Shown here: one piece after another, positions 31,761-43,742 of the stretch | Numbering within the stretch: position 1 is the first letter of the stretch | Layout: each line of letters begins with the position of its first letter | NCBI GenBank assembly: GCA_035519675.1 | Contig: DATIWB010000002.1 | Span: 55,609-119,608 of the forward strand | Source of the DNA: RPRB01 sp035519675 | Lineage (GTDB): Bacteria; Myxococcota; Myxococcia; Myxococcales; Myxococcaceae | Reading direction: 5' to 3' | DNA: 64,000 nt | Position numbers and translations under genes: made by a program | Notes under the pieces: model-generated | Databases searched by the model: none | What the model saw: the letters and a program-made list of their open reading frames with translations, nothing else | What the model was told of the DNA's origin: nothing

Positions 31761-33485
31761 GTGACTCGGCCTCACCGGACAGGTGTCGCTCCAGGGTGGC
31801 TCCTCGCCCTCGCCTGCGCCGCATGTGCGGTGTCGCGGCCGGCTCCGCCCCCGCTGCCCGCTGCGGTGGAGACCGTCGCCCCGGCCTCCGAGGGCCTGGA
31901 CGCCGGCCCTCCGCCACTCGACGTGCCGCCGCCGCCCTCGGCTCGCCGGCTGGACGTCCGGGCAGGCGAGCCCACCGTTCCGGTCCGGCTGATGGAGAAC
32001 CGGCGGGAGGTGACGTTCGTCCCCGGCGGCCGGGTGCGGCTCGTCCTTCCGGGAGAGCCGGAGAAGGTGGTGGAGGCACCGGCCGGGACACCACTGGTGG
32101 TGCGCTGGCTCGACGGCACCCCGGCGGACCGCCGGTTCCGCCTCCAGACCTCGGAGCTGGCCTGGGCGGACAAGGAGGGGCTCGCGGCGGAGCGTGAGAC
32201 CTGGGAAGGCCGCGGTTTCCAGGTGCGGCTCGAGCAGCTCGGGCAGGTCTACGGGATCGTCGGGAAGATCCTCGACAACCGGAAGGTGCTGGTGCTCCTC
32301 GAGCCGGCGCTGCAGGCCTCCGAGGCGGCGGCCCGGCAGGCCGAGCTGCTCCAGACCTGGTCCGCTCGCACCACCCTCGCCGAGGAGGTGCGAACCCTCG
32401 CGCGGGTGCGGCTCCGGCTGGAGATGCCCGACGGGACGCCGCTCGGCGAGAGCGAGGGGCCGATCCGCGCCGAGACTCCGGGCGGCGAGGGCTTCGAGGT
32501 GCGCTCGGTCGAGTTCGCGGTGGGCTACCCCAACCACGGGTTCGAGACGCGGAGCTACCGGGGAGGCCTGTCCTTCGCCGCCGATGCCGGCGGCACCCTC
32601 GCGGTGGTCAACCTGGTCACGCTCGAGGAGCTGCTCCGCGGCCTGGTTCCGTCGGAGATCTTCGCCGCTGCGCCCGCCGAGGCCCTGAAGGCGCAGGCGG
32701 TCACCGCGCGCGGCGAGGTGCTGGCCAAGGTCGGCACCCGCCACCTCGCCGACCCCTACCTCCTCTGCTCCGAGCAGCACTGCGCGGTGTACCGGGGGCG
32801 CACGGGCGAGACCCCGTCCACCAACGCGGCGGTGGAGGCAACCCGGGGCCTCGCGCTCTTCTCCACCGAGGGCCGGCTGGTGGACTCGGTGTACAGCGCG
32901 GTGTGTGGAGGGCACACCGAGGACAACGACGCGGTCTGGGGTGGGGTGCCCGACCCGAGCCTGCGCGGGCGCCCGGACGTGCTGGAGCCGGTGACGGGGA
33001 TGCCCGACCCCCGCCGCGCCCCGGAACGCTTCCTCGCCTTCGACCTGCCCGCGGCCTGTCGCCGGGGCCGCTTCGCCCAGCCCACCCGGTACCGCTGGGA
33101 GAAGCGCTTCACCGCGCAGCAGCTGGACGCCCTGGTCGAGCCGCTGGGCGTGGGGTCGGTCCGGCACCTCCAGCCGCTCGAGCGGGGCGCCTCGGGGCGG
33201 GTGCGGCTGCTGCTGGTCTCGGGGACGCGCCGGGCCACCGAGCTCCGCGGTGAGCTGACCATCCGCAGGCAGTTCGGGATGCTCAACTCCGCGCTCTTCA
33301 CCGTGACCGAGGAGCGAGACGGGCGGAACAACCCGGTGGCGTTCACCTTCCGGGGCGGGGGGTGGGGCCACGGCGTCGGCCTGTGTCAGACGGGGGCGAT
33401 CGGCCGTGCGGAGAGCGGACAGGACTACCGGGCCATCCTCCGGCATTATTTCAATGGCGCCGAGGTGGCGCGCATCTACGAGTAG
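31761..33485 (+). CDS. SpoIID/LytB-domain lipoprotein
   Basis: A 574-residue exported protein. It begins at GTG 31761 (MTRPHRTGVAPGWLLALACA) with a signal peptide and lipobox-like ACAAC; no clear ribosome binding site is seen because the tRNA-Cys end is 10 nt upstream. A Pro-rich linker follows. The SpoIID/LytB core shows LEELLRGLVPSEIF, EALKAQAVTARGEVLAK and, near the C-terminus, FRGGGWGHGVGLCQTGA. SpoIID-type proteins trim or bind peptidoglycan glycan strands stripped of stem peptides. In Gram-negative bacteria their roles are little known; an envelope-remodelling role is inferred. Confidence 0.88.
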   Translation: MTRPHRTGVAPGWLLALACAACAVSRPAPPPLPAAVETVAPASEGLDAGPPPLDVPPPPSARRLDVRAGEPTVPVRLMENRREVTFVPGGRVRLVLPGEPEKVVEAPAGTPLVVRWLDGTPADRRFRLQTSELAWADKEGLAAERETWEGRGFQVRLEQLGQVYGIVGKILDNRKVLVLLEPALQASEAAARQAELLQTWSARTTLAEEVRTLARVRLRLEMPDGTPLGESEGPIRAETPGGEGFEVRSVEFAVGYPNHGFETRSYRGGLSFAADAGGTLAVVNLVTLEELLRGLVPSEIFAAAPAEALKAQAVTARGEVLAKVGTRHLADPYLLCSEQHCAVYRGRTGETPSTNAAVEATRGLALFSTEGRLVDSVYSAVCGGHTEDNDAVWGGVPDPSLRGRPDVLEPVTGMPDPRRAPERFLAFDLPAACRRGRFAQPTRYRWEKRFTAQQLDALVEPLGVGSVRHLQPLERGASGRVRLLLVSGTRRATELRGELTIRRQFGMLNSALFTVTEERDGRNNPVAFTFRGGGWGHGVGLCQTGAIGRAESGQDYRAILRHYFNGAEVARIYE

Positions 33486-33646
33486 GAACCGACCCCGGGC
33501 GTTGGCCCAAGGGCGCATGCCTGCCTGCCCGGCTGGAACAGCCCTCCCCATCCGGGGTTATGTCAGGGCCGCGGCGGTCGGTGGCGCAGGAGCCCCCGGC
33601 GTCGAGTAGGTCGGGGCCGCAGCTTCCAGTTATGTAAGACCGCCAC

Positions 33647-34882
33647 GTGAGCTTCTCCGGTGCCAGCCCCCGACGTCGTCGCCGCCGTCCGGCGACGACC
33701 GCGCTCATCGCGGCGCTGCTGGCGTTCCTGTTCCACGCCGGCGTCCTGGGCCTTCTGCTGCTGATGAACTTCGTCTCGGTGAAGTGGCCCGGCGGCGACC
33801 ACCCCCGCCAGAAGCCGCAGGCGGTCACCCTCCGGAACGTCGACCCCCGTGCCTGGGCGAAGAACCGGGGCCAGGCCCGTGAGCAGGAGCGTCCCGAGCC
33901 GCAGCGGCGTGCCGAGGCGAAGAAGCCCGAGCCCAAGGAGGAGAAGAACCCCCGGGGCCAGGTGGTCGACGTCGCACCGGGCAACGAGCAGGAGTCCCCG
34001 GACGCGAAGTACCTGGCGGAGAAGAACAACCGGGTGGACAAGGAGTCCAAGGCCCGCGACCAGACGCCCTTCTACCGGAACGCCATGCCCCGGCAGACGG
34101 CCACCGAGGAGCGGAAGACCACCGGCAAGGACGAGGCCGCGCAGCTCGTGGTCCAGGGCAACAACGGCAGCGGCCAGGATGCCCGCCCCGCGCAGAAGGG
34201 CGGCGGACAGAAGCCGGTCTTCGACGTGCCCAGCATCAAGCAGCGGGACAAGATCGCCCTCAAGGAGCAGACCAGCAAGGGCCCCGGGGCGAGCGTCCGG
34301 AACCAGGGGGAGAGCGCACCCGTCCAGGGCAACGCCGACCGGCTGCGGGTCGACCCCGGGAGGCCCGGCGAGGAGGGAGACCAGGGCAGCGCCGGAAGGG
34401 TGGGCCTCCCCACCCTGTCGCAGCTGATGCCCAGCAGCGCCGCGCTGGACAAGATCATCGGCGCCGCCCCCAACGACCACCTGCAGGACGTCGAGCAGGG
34501 CGAGGGAACGTTCCTCAACACCCGCGAGTGGAAGTACGCCACGTTCTTCAACCGGGTGAAGCAGGCCGTGGGCCGCAACTGGGACCCCAACGAGCCGCTC
34601 CGCCAGCGCGATCCGACCGGGGAGATCTACGGGGGCCGCGACCGCTACACCATCCTCGACGTCACGCTCGGGGGCGACGGGCTGGTGAAGGACATCAAGG
34701 TCCAGCGCTCGAGCGGGGTCGACTTCCTCGACGAGGCGGCCATCGTCAGCTTCCGCCGCGCCCAGCCCTTCCCCAACCCGCCCCCGGGTCTGATGGGCAA
34801 GGACGGGACCGTCACCTTCCCCTTCGGGTTCTATCTGGAAACCGGTGGCCGGCCGCTGATGCGGATCTTCCGCAACAACTGA
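33647..34882 (+). CDS. TonB-like energy-transducer protein
   Basis: A 411-residue envelope protein starting at GTG 33647. After an Arg-rich N-terminus there is one membrane helix (TTALIAALLAFLFHAGVLGL). Then comes a long charged, disordered spacer (Lys/Glu/Pro/Gln-rich, residues ~50-270). A TonB C-terminal domain follows: ILDVTLGGDGLVKDIKVQRS, then VDFLDEAAIVSFRRAQPFPN and GTVTFPFGFYLETGG. TonB proteins pass inner-membrane energy to outer-membrane transporters; no ExbB/ExbD or receptor gene is nearby. The long spacer would cross a wide periplasm. It converges with the amidohydrolase gene (24 nt gap). The 161 nt upstream holds no gene. Confidence 0.78.
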   Translation: MSFSGASPRRRRRRPATTALIAALLAFLFHAGVLGLLLLMNFVSVKWPGGDHPRQKPQAVTLRNVDPRAWAKNRGQAREQERPEPQRRAEAKKPEPKEEKNPRGQVVDVAPGNEQESPDAKYLAEKNNRVDKESKARDQTPFYRNAMPRQTATEERKTTGKDEAAQLVVQGNNGSGQDARPAQKGGGQKPVFDVPSIKQRDKIALKEQTSKGPGASVRNQGESAPVQGNADRLRVDPGRPGEEGDQGSAGRVGLPTLSQLMPSSAALDKIIGAAPNDHLQDVEQGEGTFLNTREWKYATFFNRVKQAVGRNWDPNEPLRQRDPTGEIYGGRDRYTILDVTLGGDGLVKDIKVQRSSGVDFLDEAAIVSFRRAQPFPNPPPGLMGKDGTVTFPFGFYLETGGRPLMRIFRNN

Positions 34883-34906
34883 TCTCGCCAGGCGCTCCGC
34901 TCCCGC

Positions 34907-36388
34907 TCAGTGAATGCCGACGCGACCTCGCACCGACTCGATGAGCTTCCTCGGGTCGAAGCCGATGCCGCCCTTGAACACCAGCTCGACGTTCTCGATG
35001 TCGGCGATGGTCTTCGCCGGATCACCCTTCACCAGGACCAGGTCGGCGCGCTTCCCGGGTCCGATGGTGCCGATTTCCGCCTCCTCGCCCAGGTAGCGGG
35101 CGCCGTTCCGGGTGGCGATGGAGATCGCCTCCACCGGGCTGAATCCGGCCTCGACCAGCAGCTCGACCTCGCGCTGGTTTCCGAATCCGGGGAGCACACC
35201 GCCGTTTCCGGTGGGGTCCGAGCCGGCCAGGAGCAGCCCCCCCGCGCGAACGAAGGCCAGCTCGAAGTCCATCTCCTTGCGGAGCGCCGCCTCGGGGTCT
35301 CCCGCCGTGCTGCCCACGCTGCTCACCCGGGCACGGAGCGTGAGGTAGCTCTCGCGGGCGGTGGGTGACATGGCTTCCAGCACCCGGGCCTGGAGCGGAG
35401 GCCGATCGCGCACGCTGCTCTCGATGACCGGCAGCGTGGAGGTGACCGCGACGCGGTGCTCCACCAGCGAGCGGATGAGCGCCTGGACCCGAGGGCTGCC
35501 GATGTCCGTCCTCATCCAGGCCGCGAGCTGCGCGTCCCAGTCCGGACAGACGTCCGGCTTTTTGTCCGCGACCAGCTCGCTGTCGGCGATCACCGGCCCG
35601 TGCTCGAGGTTGTCGATCCCGGCGGCGATGGCCTCCGGCCAGGTGACCGCACACAGATGTCCGGTGATTTTGAGCTTGAGCCGGTGGGCCTCGGCGATGC
35701 TCGCCGCGAGCTCGGCCCGGGGCAGGTTCATGTACGCCTTGAACGAGTCCATGCCGGCGCGGGCCCAGAAGGCGACCATCTGGCGCGCCTCCTCGGGGCT
35801 CCCGAGCTCGTGCATCTGGGCGAAGAAGGTTCCCTTCCCCTCGAGGTACGGACCGGTGGGGTGGACCCGCGGGCCGGGCTGGAGGCCGGCATCGATGCGG
35901 CGCTTGATCTTGAGGTCGACCGACGGCTCGATGCTGCCCGTGGTCCGCAGCGTCGTCACTCCGCCGGCGAGGTAGAGCCGGGGCGCGGTGACGGCGATCT
36001 CCTCCAGGAACACCCCCGGCTCGGGGAAGCCTCCCTCGGGGCGGCGCTGCTGGATGATCGAGGCGGAGTAGTAGAGGTGGTCGTGCATCCCCACCAGACC
36101 GGGGAGCACGCTCCGTCCCGGAAGGTCGAGCACCTTCGCCCCGTCCGGAACCTTCACCGAGGAGGCCGGACCCACGGCCTGCACCCGCCCGTTCGCCACC
36201 ACCACGGCCTGATCCTCGCGCGCCGGAGCTCCGGTTCCGTCGATGACGCGCACGTGCAGGAGCACGAACATCGGTGCATCGACCGCCACGAAGGACCGGA
36301 CCTCCGGCCCGGGCACCTGCGCCCACCCCACGCGGCCGAGGCCGAGCACGAGGACGATGAGACCCCAGCGGTGGCCTCGAGCGGTCAC
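34907..36388 (-). CDS. Exported metal-dependent amidohydrolase
   Basis: A 493-residue enzyme starting at GTG 36388, with an N-terminal signal peptide (GLIVLVLGLGRVGWAQ). The amidohydrolase TIM-barrel marks are VLPGLVGMHDHLYY (HxH-type metal site; here HDH), KITGHLCAVTW, IDNLEHGP, and the late Asp in LLLAGSDPTGNGG. The small beta domain at both ends is present (VIDGTGAPARE; IGTIGPGKRADLVLVKGDP). Such secreted proteins are often imidazolonepropionase- or prolidase-like, but the substrate cannot be told. It lies 13 nt upstream of the gcvP stop region on the same strand, so gcvP read-through could reach it. Confidence 0.82.
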   Translation of the reverse strand: MTARGHRWGLIVLVLGLGRVGWAQVPGPEVRSFVAVDAPMFVLLHVRVIDGTGAPAREDQAVVVANGRVQAVGPASSVKVPDGAKVLDLPGRSVLPGLVGMHDHLYYSASIIQQRRPEGGFPEPGVFLEEIAVTAPRLYLAGGVTTLRTTGSIEPSVDLKIKRRIDAGLQPGPRVHPTGPYLEGKGTFFAQMHELGSPEEARQMVAFWARAGMDSFKAYMNLPRAELAASIAEAHRLKLKITGHLCAVTWPEAIAAGIDNLEHGPVIADSELVADKKPDVCPDWDAQLAAWMRTDIGSPRVQALIRSLVEHRVAVTSTLPVIESSVRDRPPLQARVLEAMSPTARESYLTLRARVSSVGSTAGDPEAALRKEMDFELAFVRAGGLLLAGSDPTGNGGVLPGFGNQREVELLVEAGFSPVEAISIATRNGARYLGEEAEIGTIGPGKRADLVLVKGDPAKTIADIENVELVFKGGIGFDPRKLIESVRGRVGIH

Positions 36389-36401
36389 GATTGGCCCCGG
36401 C

Positions 36402-39275
<2,874 letters not shown>

Positions 39276-39438
39276 CGAGGCGAGGGTTCCTGGCGGGAGG
39301 GCGGGCGAGCCGGCGCCTCCGACGGGCATGTGAAGACGCCCGTTTAACAGGACCGGGCCACGCTGGCTCGCGGGGACACATGAAGGCCCGCTTCTCGCTC
39401 CCATCTGCTCCGGGGAGGGGCCCGGGGGCGACCGGGAC

Positions 39439-39831
39439 TCAGGTGGCGGTCTTCGCCAGCAGCTCGCCGTAGGCGTCGGCGTCCATCAGCCCATCGAGCT
39501 GGGCGGGGTCGGAGGGCTCGACCTCGACGATCCACCCTGCGCCGTACGGGTCCGAGTTGATGGTGGACGGCTCGTCGGAGAGCGCGGTGTTCACCTTGAG
39601 CACCTTGCCGGAGATGGGCGCGAACAGCTCGCTCACCGCCTTGGTGGACTCGACCACGCCGAACGGGCTTCCGGCGGTCACGGTGTCCCCCACCTTCGGC
39701 AGCTCGACGTACACCACGTCCCCCAGCGCCTCCTGGGCGTGCGCGGTCACCCCCACCACCACGCCGCCGCCGTCGCGGCGGGCCCACTCGTGCTCCTTGG
39801 TGTAGCGGAGGTTCTTCGGATTGTCGGCCAT
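39439..39831 (-). CDS. gcvH: Glycine cleavage system H protein
   Basis: The lipoyl shuttle of the glycine cleavage system; 130 residues. The lipoylated lysine is in the VESTKAVSELFAPISGKV motif. The opening LRYTKEHEWARRDG and the central GVTAHAQEALGDVVYVELP are typical. The start is ATG 39831, 10 nt after the gcvT stop, so the two are coupled in one transcript. A 163 nt gap separates it from gcvP. Confidence 0.97.
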   Translation of the reverse strand: MADNPKNLRYTKEHEWARRDGGGVVVGVTAHAQEALGDVVYVELPKVGDTVTAGSPFGVVESTKAVSELFAPISGKVLKVNTALSDEPSTINSDPYGAGWIVEVEPSDPAQLDGLMDADAYGELLAKTAT

Positions 39832-39841
39832 TGAGGATTCC

Positions 39842-40918
39842 CTAGCGCTTGAACGGGGTCTTCACCACCTCGGCGCGGACCGGGCGGCCACGGATCTCGA
39901 TCTCCAGCGGCGTTCCCTCGGCGGCCAGGGGCGGTGGCACGTACCCGATGCCGATGGCCTTCTTCACCGTCGGCCCCAGGGTTCCCGAGGTCACCTCTCC
40001 CACCTGCGTGCCGTCCTTCAGGATGGGGTAGCCGTGGCGGGGAATGCCCGGCGCGCGCATCTCGAAGCCGACCAGCTTCCGCGGGATGCCGGCCGCCTTC
40101 TGCTCCGCGAGCGACGAGCGACCCACGAAGTCACCCTTGTCCCACTTGACGATCCACCCCAGGCCCGCCTCGAGGGGGGTGTGGGCGTCGTCGATGTCGT
40201 TCCCGTACAGGGCGTACTTCATCTCGGTGCGCAGGGTGTCCCGCGCCCCGAGCCCGGCCGGGACGAGTCCCACCGGCCGCCCGGCCTCGAGCAGCGCGTT
40301 CCAGAGGTGCTCGGCGCGGTCCGGGGAACAGTAGAGCTCGAACCCGTCCTCGCCGGTGTACCCGGTGCGCGAGACGATGCACGGCACCCCGGCCACCGTC
40401 CCCTCGCGGAAGCGGTACGTCCCGATGGGCTCGAGCGGCAGGTCGGTCAGCGATTGCACGATGGCCGCCGCCCTCGGCCCCTGGATCGCGAGCTGGGCGA
40501 AGTCGTCGCTCCGGTTGACCGGCTGCACCCGGGGGGTGTTCTCGGTCATCCAGGCGAAGTCCTTCTCCCGGTTGCTGGCGTTGACGCAGATGAGGACGTG
40601 CTCCGGCGAGAAGCGGTAGGCCACCACGTCGTCGACGAAGCCGCCCTGGTGGTTCAGCAGGCCGGCGTACACCGCCTGCCCGTTGGCGGCCTTCCCCAGG
40701 TCGTTGGTGATCAGCCCGCTGGCGCTCTCCAGCGCTCCCTCGCCACGGAACTCGATCTCCCCCATGTGCGAGACGTCGAACAGGCCGGCGGCCGTCCGCA
40801 CCGCCTCGTGCTCCGACACCACTCCGGTGTACTGGACCGGCATGTCCCAGCCGGCGAAGTCGACCATCCGCGCTCCGAGCGCGCGGTGAAGCCGGTTGAG
40901 CGGTGTCTGGCGGGACAT
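39842..40918 (-). CDS. gcvT: Glycine cleavage system T protein (aminomethyltransferase)
   Basis: Transfers the methylene carbon of glycine from GcvH to tetrahydrofolate, releasing ammonia; 358 residues, normal length. The N-terminal TPLNRLHRALGARMVDFAGW, SHMGEIEFRG, GYTGEDGFELYC and GLGARDTLRTEM segments are the usual folate-binding and catalytic blocks. The start is ATG 40918. It is first in the operon and is divergent from metF, which also handles one-carbon folates. The ~100 nt between them contains a hairpin but no recognisable glycine riboswitch. Confidence 0.97.
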   Translation of the reverse strand: MSRQTPLNRLHRALGARMVDFAGWDMPVQYTGVVSEHEAVRTAAGLFDVSHMGEIEFRGEGALESASGLITNDLGKAANGQAVYAGLLNHQGGFVDDVVAYRFSPEHVLICVNASNREKDFAWMTENTPRVQPVNRSDDFAQLAIQGPRAAAIVQSLTDLPLEPIGTYRFREGTVAGVPCIVSRTGYTGEDGFELYCSPDRAEHLWNALLEAGRPVGLVPAGLGARDTLRTEMKYALYGNDIDDAHTPLEAGLGWIVKWDKGDFVGRSSLAEQKAAGIPRKLVGFEMRAPGIPRHGYPILKDGTQVGEVTSGTLGPTVKKAIGIGYVPPPLAAEGTPLEIEIRGRPVRAEVVKTPFKR

Positions 40919-40960
40919 GAGGTGCGGCCCGGACTACCCCACCCTCCACGGGCCGATCAA

Positions 40961-40989
40961 GGCTTCGAAGGGGCGCCGCGGCCGAAGCC
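40961..40989. other. Inverted repeat between gcvT and metF
   Basis: A perfect 7 bp inverted repeat GGCTTCG / CGAAGCC encloses 15 nt (40961-40967 and 40983-40989). It lies in the shared promoter region of the divergent gcvT and metF genes. It could be an operator or an RNA hairpin; I cannot match it to a known regulator. Confidence 0.35.
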
Positions 40990-41017
40990 TGAGTAGAGTG
41001 GCTTGCTGCAACGAGCG

Positions 41018-41905
41018 ATGAAGATCCGCAACCGGCTCAACCCCTCGGACCCCTGCTTCTCCTTCGAGTTCTTCCCACCCAGGAGCGAGGAGGGGCGGCG
41101 CGCCCTGCTTCGCACGCTGGAGGACCTCCGGTCGCTGGAGCCCGGCTTCGTCTCGGTCACCTACGGCGCCGGGGGGAGCACCCGCGATCGCACGGTGGAC
41201 CTGGTCCGGGAGATCCGGGCCACCGGCCTGGAGACCATGGCCCACCTCACCTGCGTGGGCCACACCCGCGAGGAGCTGGGCGAGCTGGTGGAGCAGTTCC
41301 TGGCGATGGGGGTGGAGAACCTGCTCGCGCTCCGGGGCGATCCGCCGGCCGGGGAACGCGAGTTCCACGCCCCGCCGGGGGGCTTCCGCTACGCCTCCGA
41401 GCTGGTGCAGTTCATCCGCGAGCGCGACCACCGCCTCTGCATCGGCGGAGCGGGCTACCCCGAGGGGCACGTCGAGACACCGCTCCGGGACGACGACCTC
41501 CGGCACCTCAAGGCGAAGGTGGACGCCGGGCTGGACTTCGTCATCACCCAGCTCTTCTTCGACAACGCCTTCTACTTCGACTTCGTGGAGCGGGCGCGCC
41601 GGGTGGGGATCAACGTCCCCATCGTCCCGGGCATCATGCCCATCACCAACATCGAGCAGCTGGAGCGCTTCGTCCGGCTGTGCGGGGCGACCGTCCCGAT
41701 GCGCCTGGTGCTCCAGCTGGAGCGGTACCGCGACGACCCGGATGCGGTGGTTCAGCTGGGCGTCGCCCACGCCACCGTGCAGTGCATGGAACTGCTCGCC
41801 CGGGGCGTGCCGGGCATCCACTTCTACACCCTGAACAAGAGCCCGGCGACCCGGCTCATCGTCGGTGCGCTGCGCGGACGCGGCGCCGGGCCGGCTCGCT
41901 CCTGA
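41018..41905 (+). CDS. metF: 5,10-methylenetetrahydrofolate reductase
   Basis: Reduces 5,10-methylene-THF to 5-methyl-THF for methionine synthesis, with FAD; 295 residues. ATG 41018 (MKIRNRLNPSDPCFSFEFFP) is preferred over TTG 41003. Family marks are SFEFFPPRSEEG, VSVTYGAGGSTRDRT, HLTCVGHTREE, LLALRGDPP, the GYPEGH block and QLFFDNAFYFDF. The C-terminus is GVPGIHFYTLNKSPAT. It diverges from gcvT; its stop is 3 nt from that of the convergent Lgt-like gene. Confidence 0.96.
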   Translation: MKIRNRLNPSDPCFSFEFFPPRSEEGRRALLRTLEDLRSLEPGFVSVTYGAGGSTRDRTVDLVREIRATGLETMAHLTCVGHTREELGELVEQFLAMGVENLLALRGDPPAGEREFHAPPGGFRYASELVQFIRERDHRLCIGGAGYPEGHVETPLRDDDLRHLKAKVDAGLDFVITQLFFDNAFYFDFVERARRVGINVPIVPGIMPITNIEQLERFVRLCGATVPMRLVLQLERYRDDPDAVVQLGVAHATVQCMELLARGVPGIHFYTLNKSPATRLIVGALRGRGAGPARS

Positions 41906-41908
41906 CCG

Positions 41909-42742
41909 CTACCCCGCGCGCGTCTCGCCGACCGGAGCGCCTGCCGACCGATGCTCCGTCGGGGCCGGCTGGGGGCGCGCCCTGCCGGCGGTGACGAGCA
42001 GATAGACCCCCGCCGCGGCCAGCAGCGGGGTGATCCACTGCGCCGGGGTGAGGCCCAGGAACCGGCCGTCGACGAACGGCAGGTCCCGGGCCCGGAAGAA
42101 GTCGAGGAAGAAGCGGGGGACCGAGTAGGCGATGGCGAGCACGCCCATGAGCGTCCCCTCCGGCCGCTTCCGCCGTGCCAGCAGATACAGCACGACGGTG
42201 ATGACCGCGAGCAGCACGCAGTCCACGAGGCCCATGTCCAGCCGGGGCCCGTCCGGGAAGGCCACCGCGAACCAGGCATGGCTCCGGACGCCCGGGTGGT
42301 CATGGACCACCGCGCAGCCCAGACGGGCGATGGTCCAGCCCGGCGCGGTGCCCAGGGCCAGCGCATCCCAGTACGGCCGGATCCGCAGCCCCTTCCGCCA
42401 GAAGTAGGCGGCGATCCCCGCCATCCCGCCGAGGACTCCGCCCATCGAGGAGACGCCGTCCCAGACCTTGAGCAGCACCAGCGGCCCTTGCGTCCGCAGC
42501 AGCTCGGGGTGGTAGCCGAGGACGTGGAGCAGGTGCGCCCCGAGCAGTCCCCCGAGCAGCGCCCAGGTGAAGACCTCGGACAGCGACTTGGTGTCCCCCG
42601 GCCCGTACACCCGGCCCGCGCGCACCGTGAGCACCGCCCCGGCGTAGACGCCGATGGCGGCGAAGATGCCGAAGGGGTGAACGGTCAGGCCGAAGAGGTG
42701 GAAATCCGGCAGCTCCACGTACGGGAGCACGAGTGCAAGCAT
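41909..42742 (-). CDS. Divergent Lgt-family membrane protein
   Basis: A 277-residue polytopic protein with about seven membrane helices, related to prolipoprotein diacylglyceryl transferase. The start is ATG 42742 after a GAGGTGG ribosome binding site (MLALVLPYVELPDFHLFGLT). The Lgt-like VHPFGIFAAIG opening is present, but key Lgt residues differ. Where Lgt has HGG (His103 of the E. coli enzyme) the sequence reads SSMGGVLGG, and where it has GRIGNFxN it reads ARLGCAVVHDHPG. It may be a paralogue with altered activity; a true lgt elsewhere is expected. It converges with metF (3 nt) and follows folD by about 60 nt. Confidence 0.7.
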   Translation of the reverse strand: MLALVLPYVELPDFHLFGLTVHPFGIFAAIGVYAGAVLTVRAGRVYGPGDTKSLSEVFTWALLGGLLGAHLLHVLGYHPELLRTQGPLVLLKVWDGVSSMGGVLGGMAGIAAYFWRKGLRIRPYWDALALGTAPGWTIARLGCAVVHDHPGVRSHAWFAVAFPDGPRLDMGLVDCVLLAVITVVLYLLARRKRPEGTLMGVLAIAYSVPRFFLDFFRARDLPFVDGRFLGLTPAQWITPLLAAAGVYLLVTAGRARPQPAPTEHRSAGAPVGETRAG

Positions 42743-42801
42743 GAACCCACCTCTTAACAGGCAAGGGGAGCCCGGCAGTCCGGGAACAGCCTTGAACGGC
42801 G

Positions 42802-43656
42802 TCAGGCCCCGAGCAGCGCCCGCGCGTTCCGAAGGGTGTTGGAGAGGAGCATGGCGATGGTCATCGGCCCCACCCCGCCGGGCACCGGAGTGATGTACGA
42901 GGCCCGTTCGGCGGCAGCGGCGAGCTCCACGTCCCCCACCAGCTTGCCAGTGGGAAGGCGGTTGATGCCCACGTCGATGACCACCGCCCCGGGCTTCACC
43001 CACGCGCCCTTGATCAGCTCCGGCACGCCCACTGCGGCCACCAGGATGTCCCCCCGGGCAACCTCCTCCGGGAGGTTGCTCTTGCGGTGACAGACCGTCA
43101 CCGTGGCGTCGGCGTTCAACAACAACAAGGCCATCGGTCGGCCCACCAGGATGCTCCGGCCCACCACCACCGCCCGCTTCCCGGCGGGCTTGCAGTCGAT
43201 CTCCTGGAGCATCCGCATCACGCCCCACGGCGTGCAGGCCACCGTGGCCTCGCGCCCCTGGGCGAGGAGCCCCGCGTTCACCGCGTGCAGGCCGTCGGCG
43301 TCCTTGTCCGGGCGGAGCACCCGGAGCAGCACGTCCGAGTGCACCTGCTTGGGGACCGGTAGCTGGACCAGGATGCTGTGCACGCCCGGGTCGGCGTTGA
43401 GCGCTTCCAGCCGGGCCTGCACCTCGGCATGGGTCGCGGTCTCGGGGAAGTGGTGCTCGCTGGCGTCGAATCCGACCTCGGCCGCGGCCTTCTGCTTCCC
43501 CGTCACGTAGATCTTGCTCGCCGGATCCTCGCCGACCCGGATCACCGCCAGCCCGGGGACCCGGCCGGTCCGCGCCTTCAGCTCGCGGGTGGCCTCGGCC
43601 ACCTCCCTCCGGACCTTCTGCGCGATGGCCTTGCCATCGATGAGTGTCGCCGCCAT
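42802..43656 (-). CDS. folD: Bifunctional methylene-THF dehydrogenase/cyclohydrolase
   Basis: Interconverts 5,10-methylene-THF and 10-formyl-THF with NADP; 284 residues. The catalytic Lys/Tyr region YVTGKQKAAAEVG, the QLPVPKQV block, the NADP segment VVVGRSILVGRPMALLL, and the C-terminal TPVPGGVGPMTIAMLLSNTL are present. The start is ATG 43656, four codons after an alternative at 43668; the former fits the family N-terminus (MAATLIDGKAIAQKV). It is part of the local one-carbon gene group and is divergent from the adenosine deaminase gene. Confidence 0.96.
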   Translation of the reverse strand: MAATLIDGKAIAQKVRREVAEATRELKARTGRVPGLAVIRVGEDPASKIYVTGKQKAAAEVGFDASEHHFPETATHAEVQARLEALNADPGVHSILVQLPVPKQVHSDVLLRVLRPDKDADGLHAVNAGLLAQGREATVACTPWGVMRMLQEIDCKPAGKRAVVVGRSILVGRPMALLLLNADATVTVCHRKSNLPEEVARGDILVAAVGVPELIKGAWVKPGAVVIDVGINRLPTGKLVGDVELAAAAERASYITPVPGGVGPMTIAMLLSNTLRNARALLGA

Positions 43657-43742
43657 ATGGCGCGGCACACTACACGAGCCGGCCGGTCCGGGAAGGCTGG
43701 CTCGACGCCGGGCGTCCTCCCTCTGGTAGCCTCGGAGAGGAC

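Noticed and set aside
40919..41017. A glycine riboswitch ahead of gcvT or a SAM riboswitch ahead of metF
   Set aside because: Only 99 nt separate the divergent starts, and neither known aptamer core is recognisable; only a short inverted repeat is seen.
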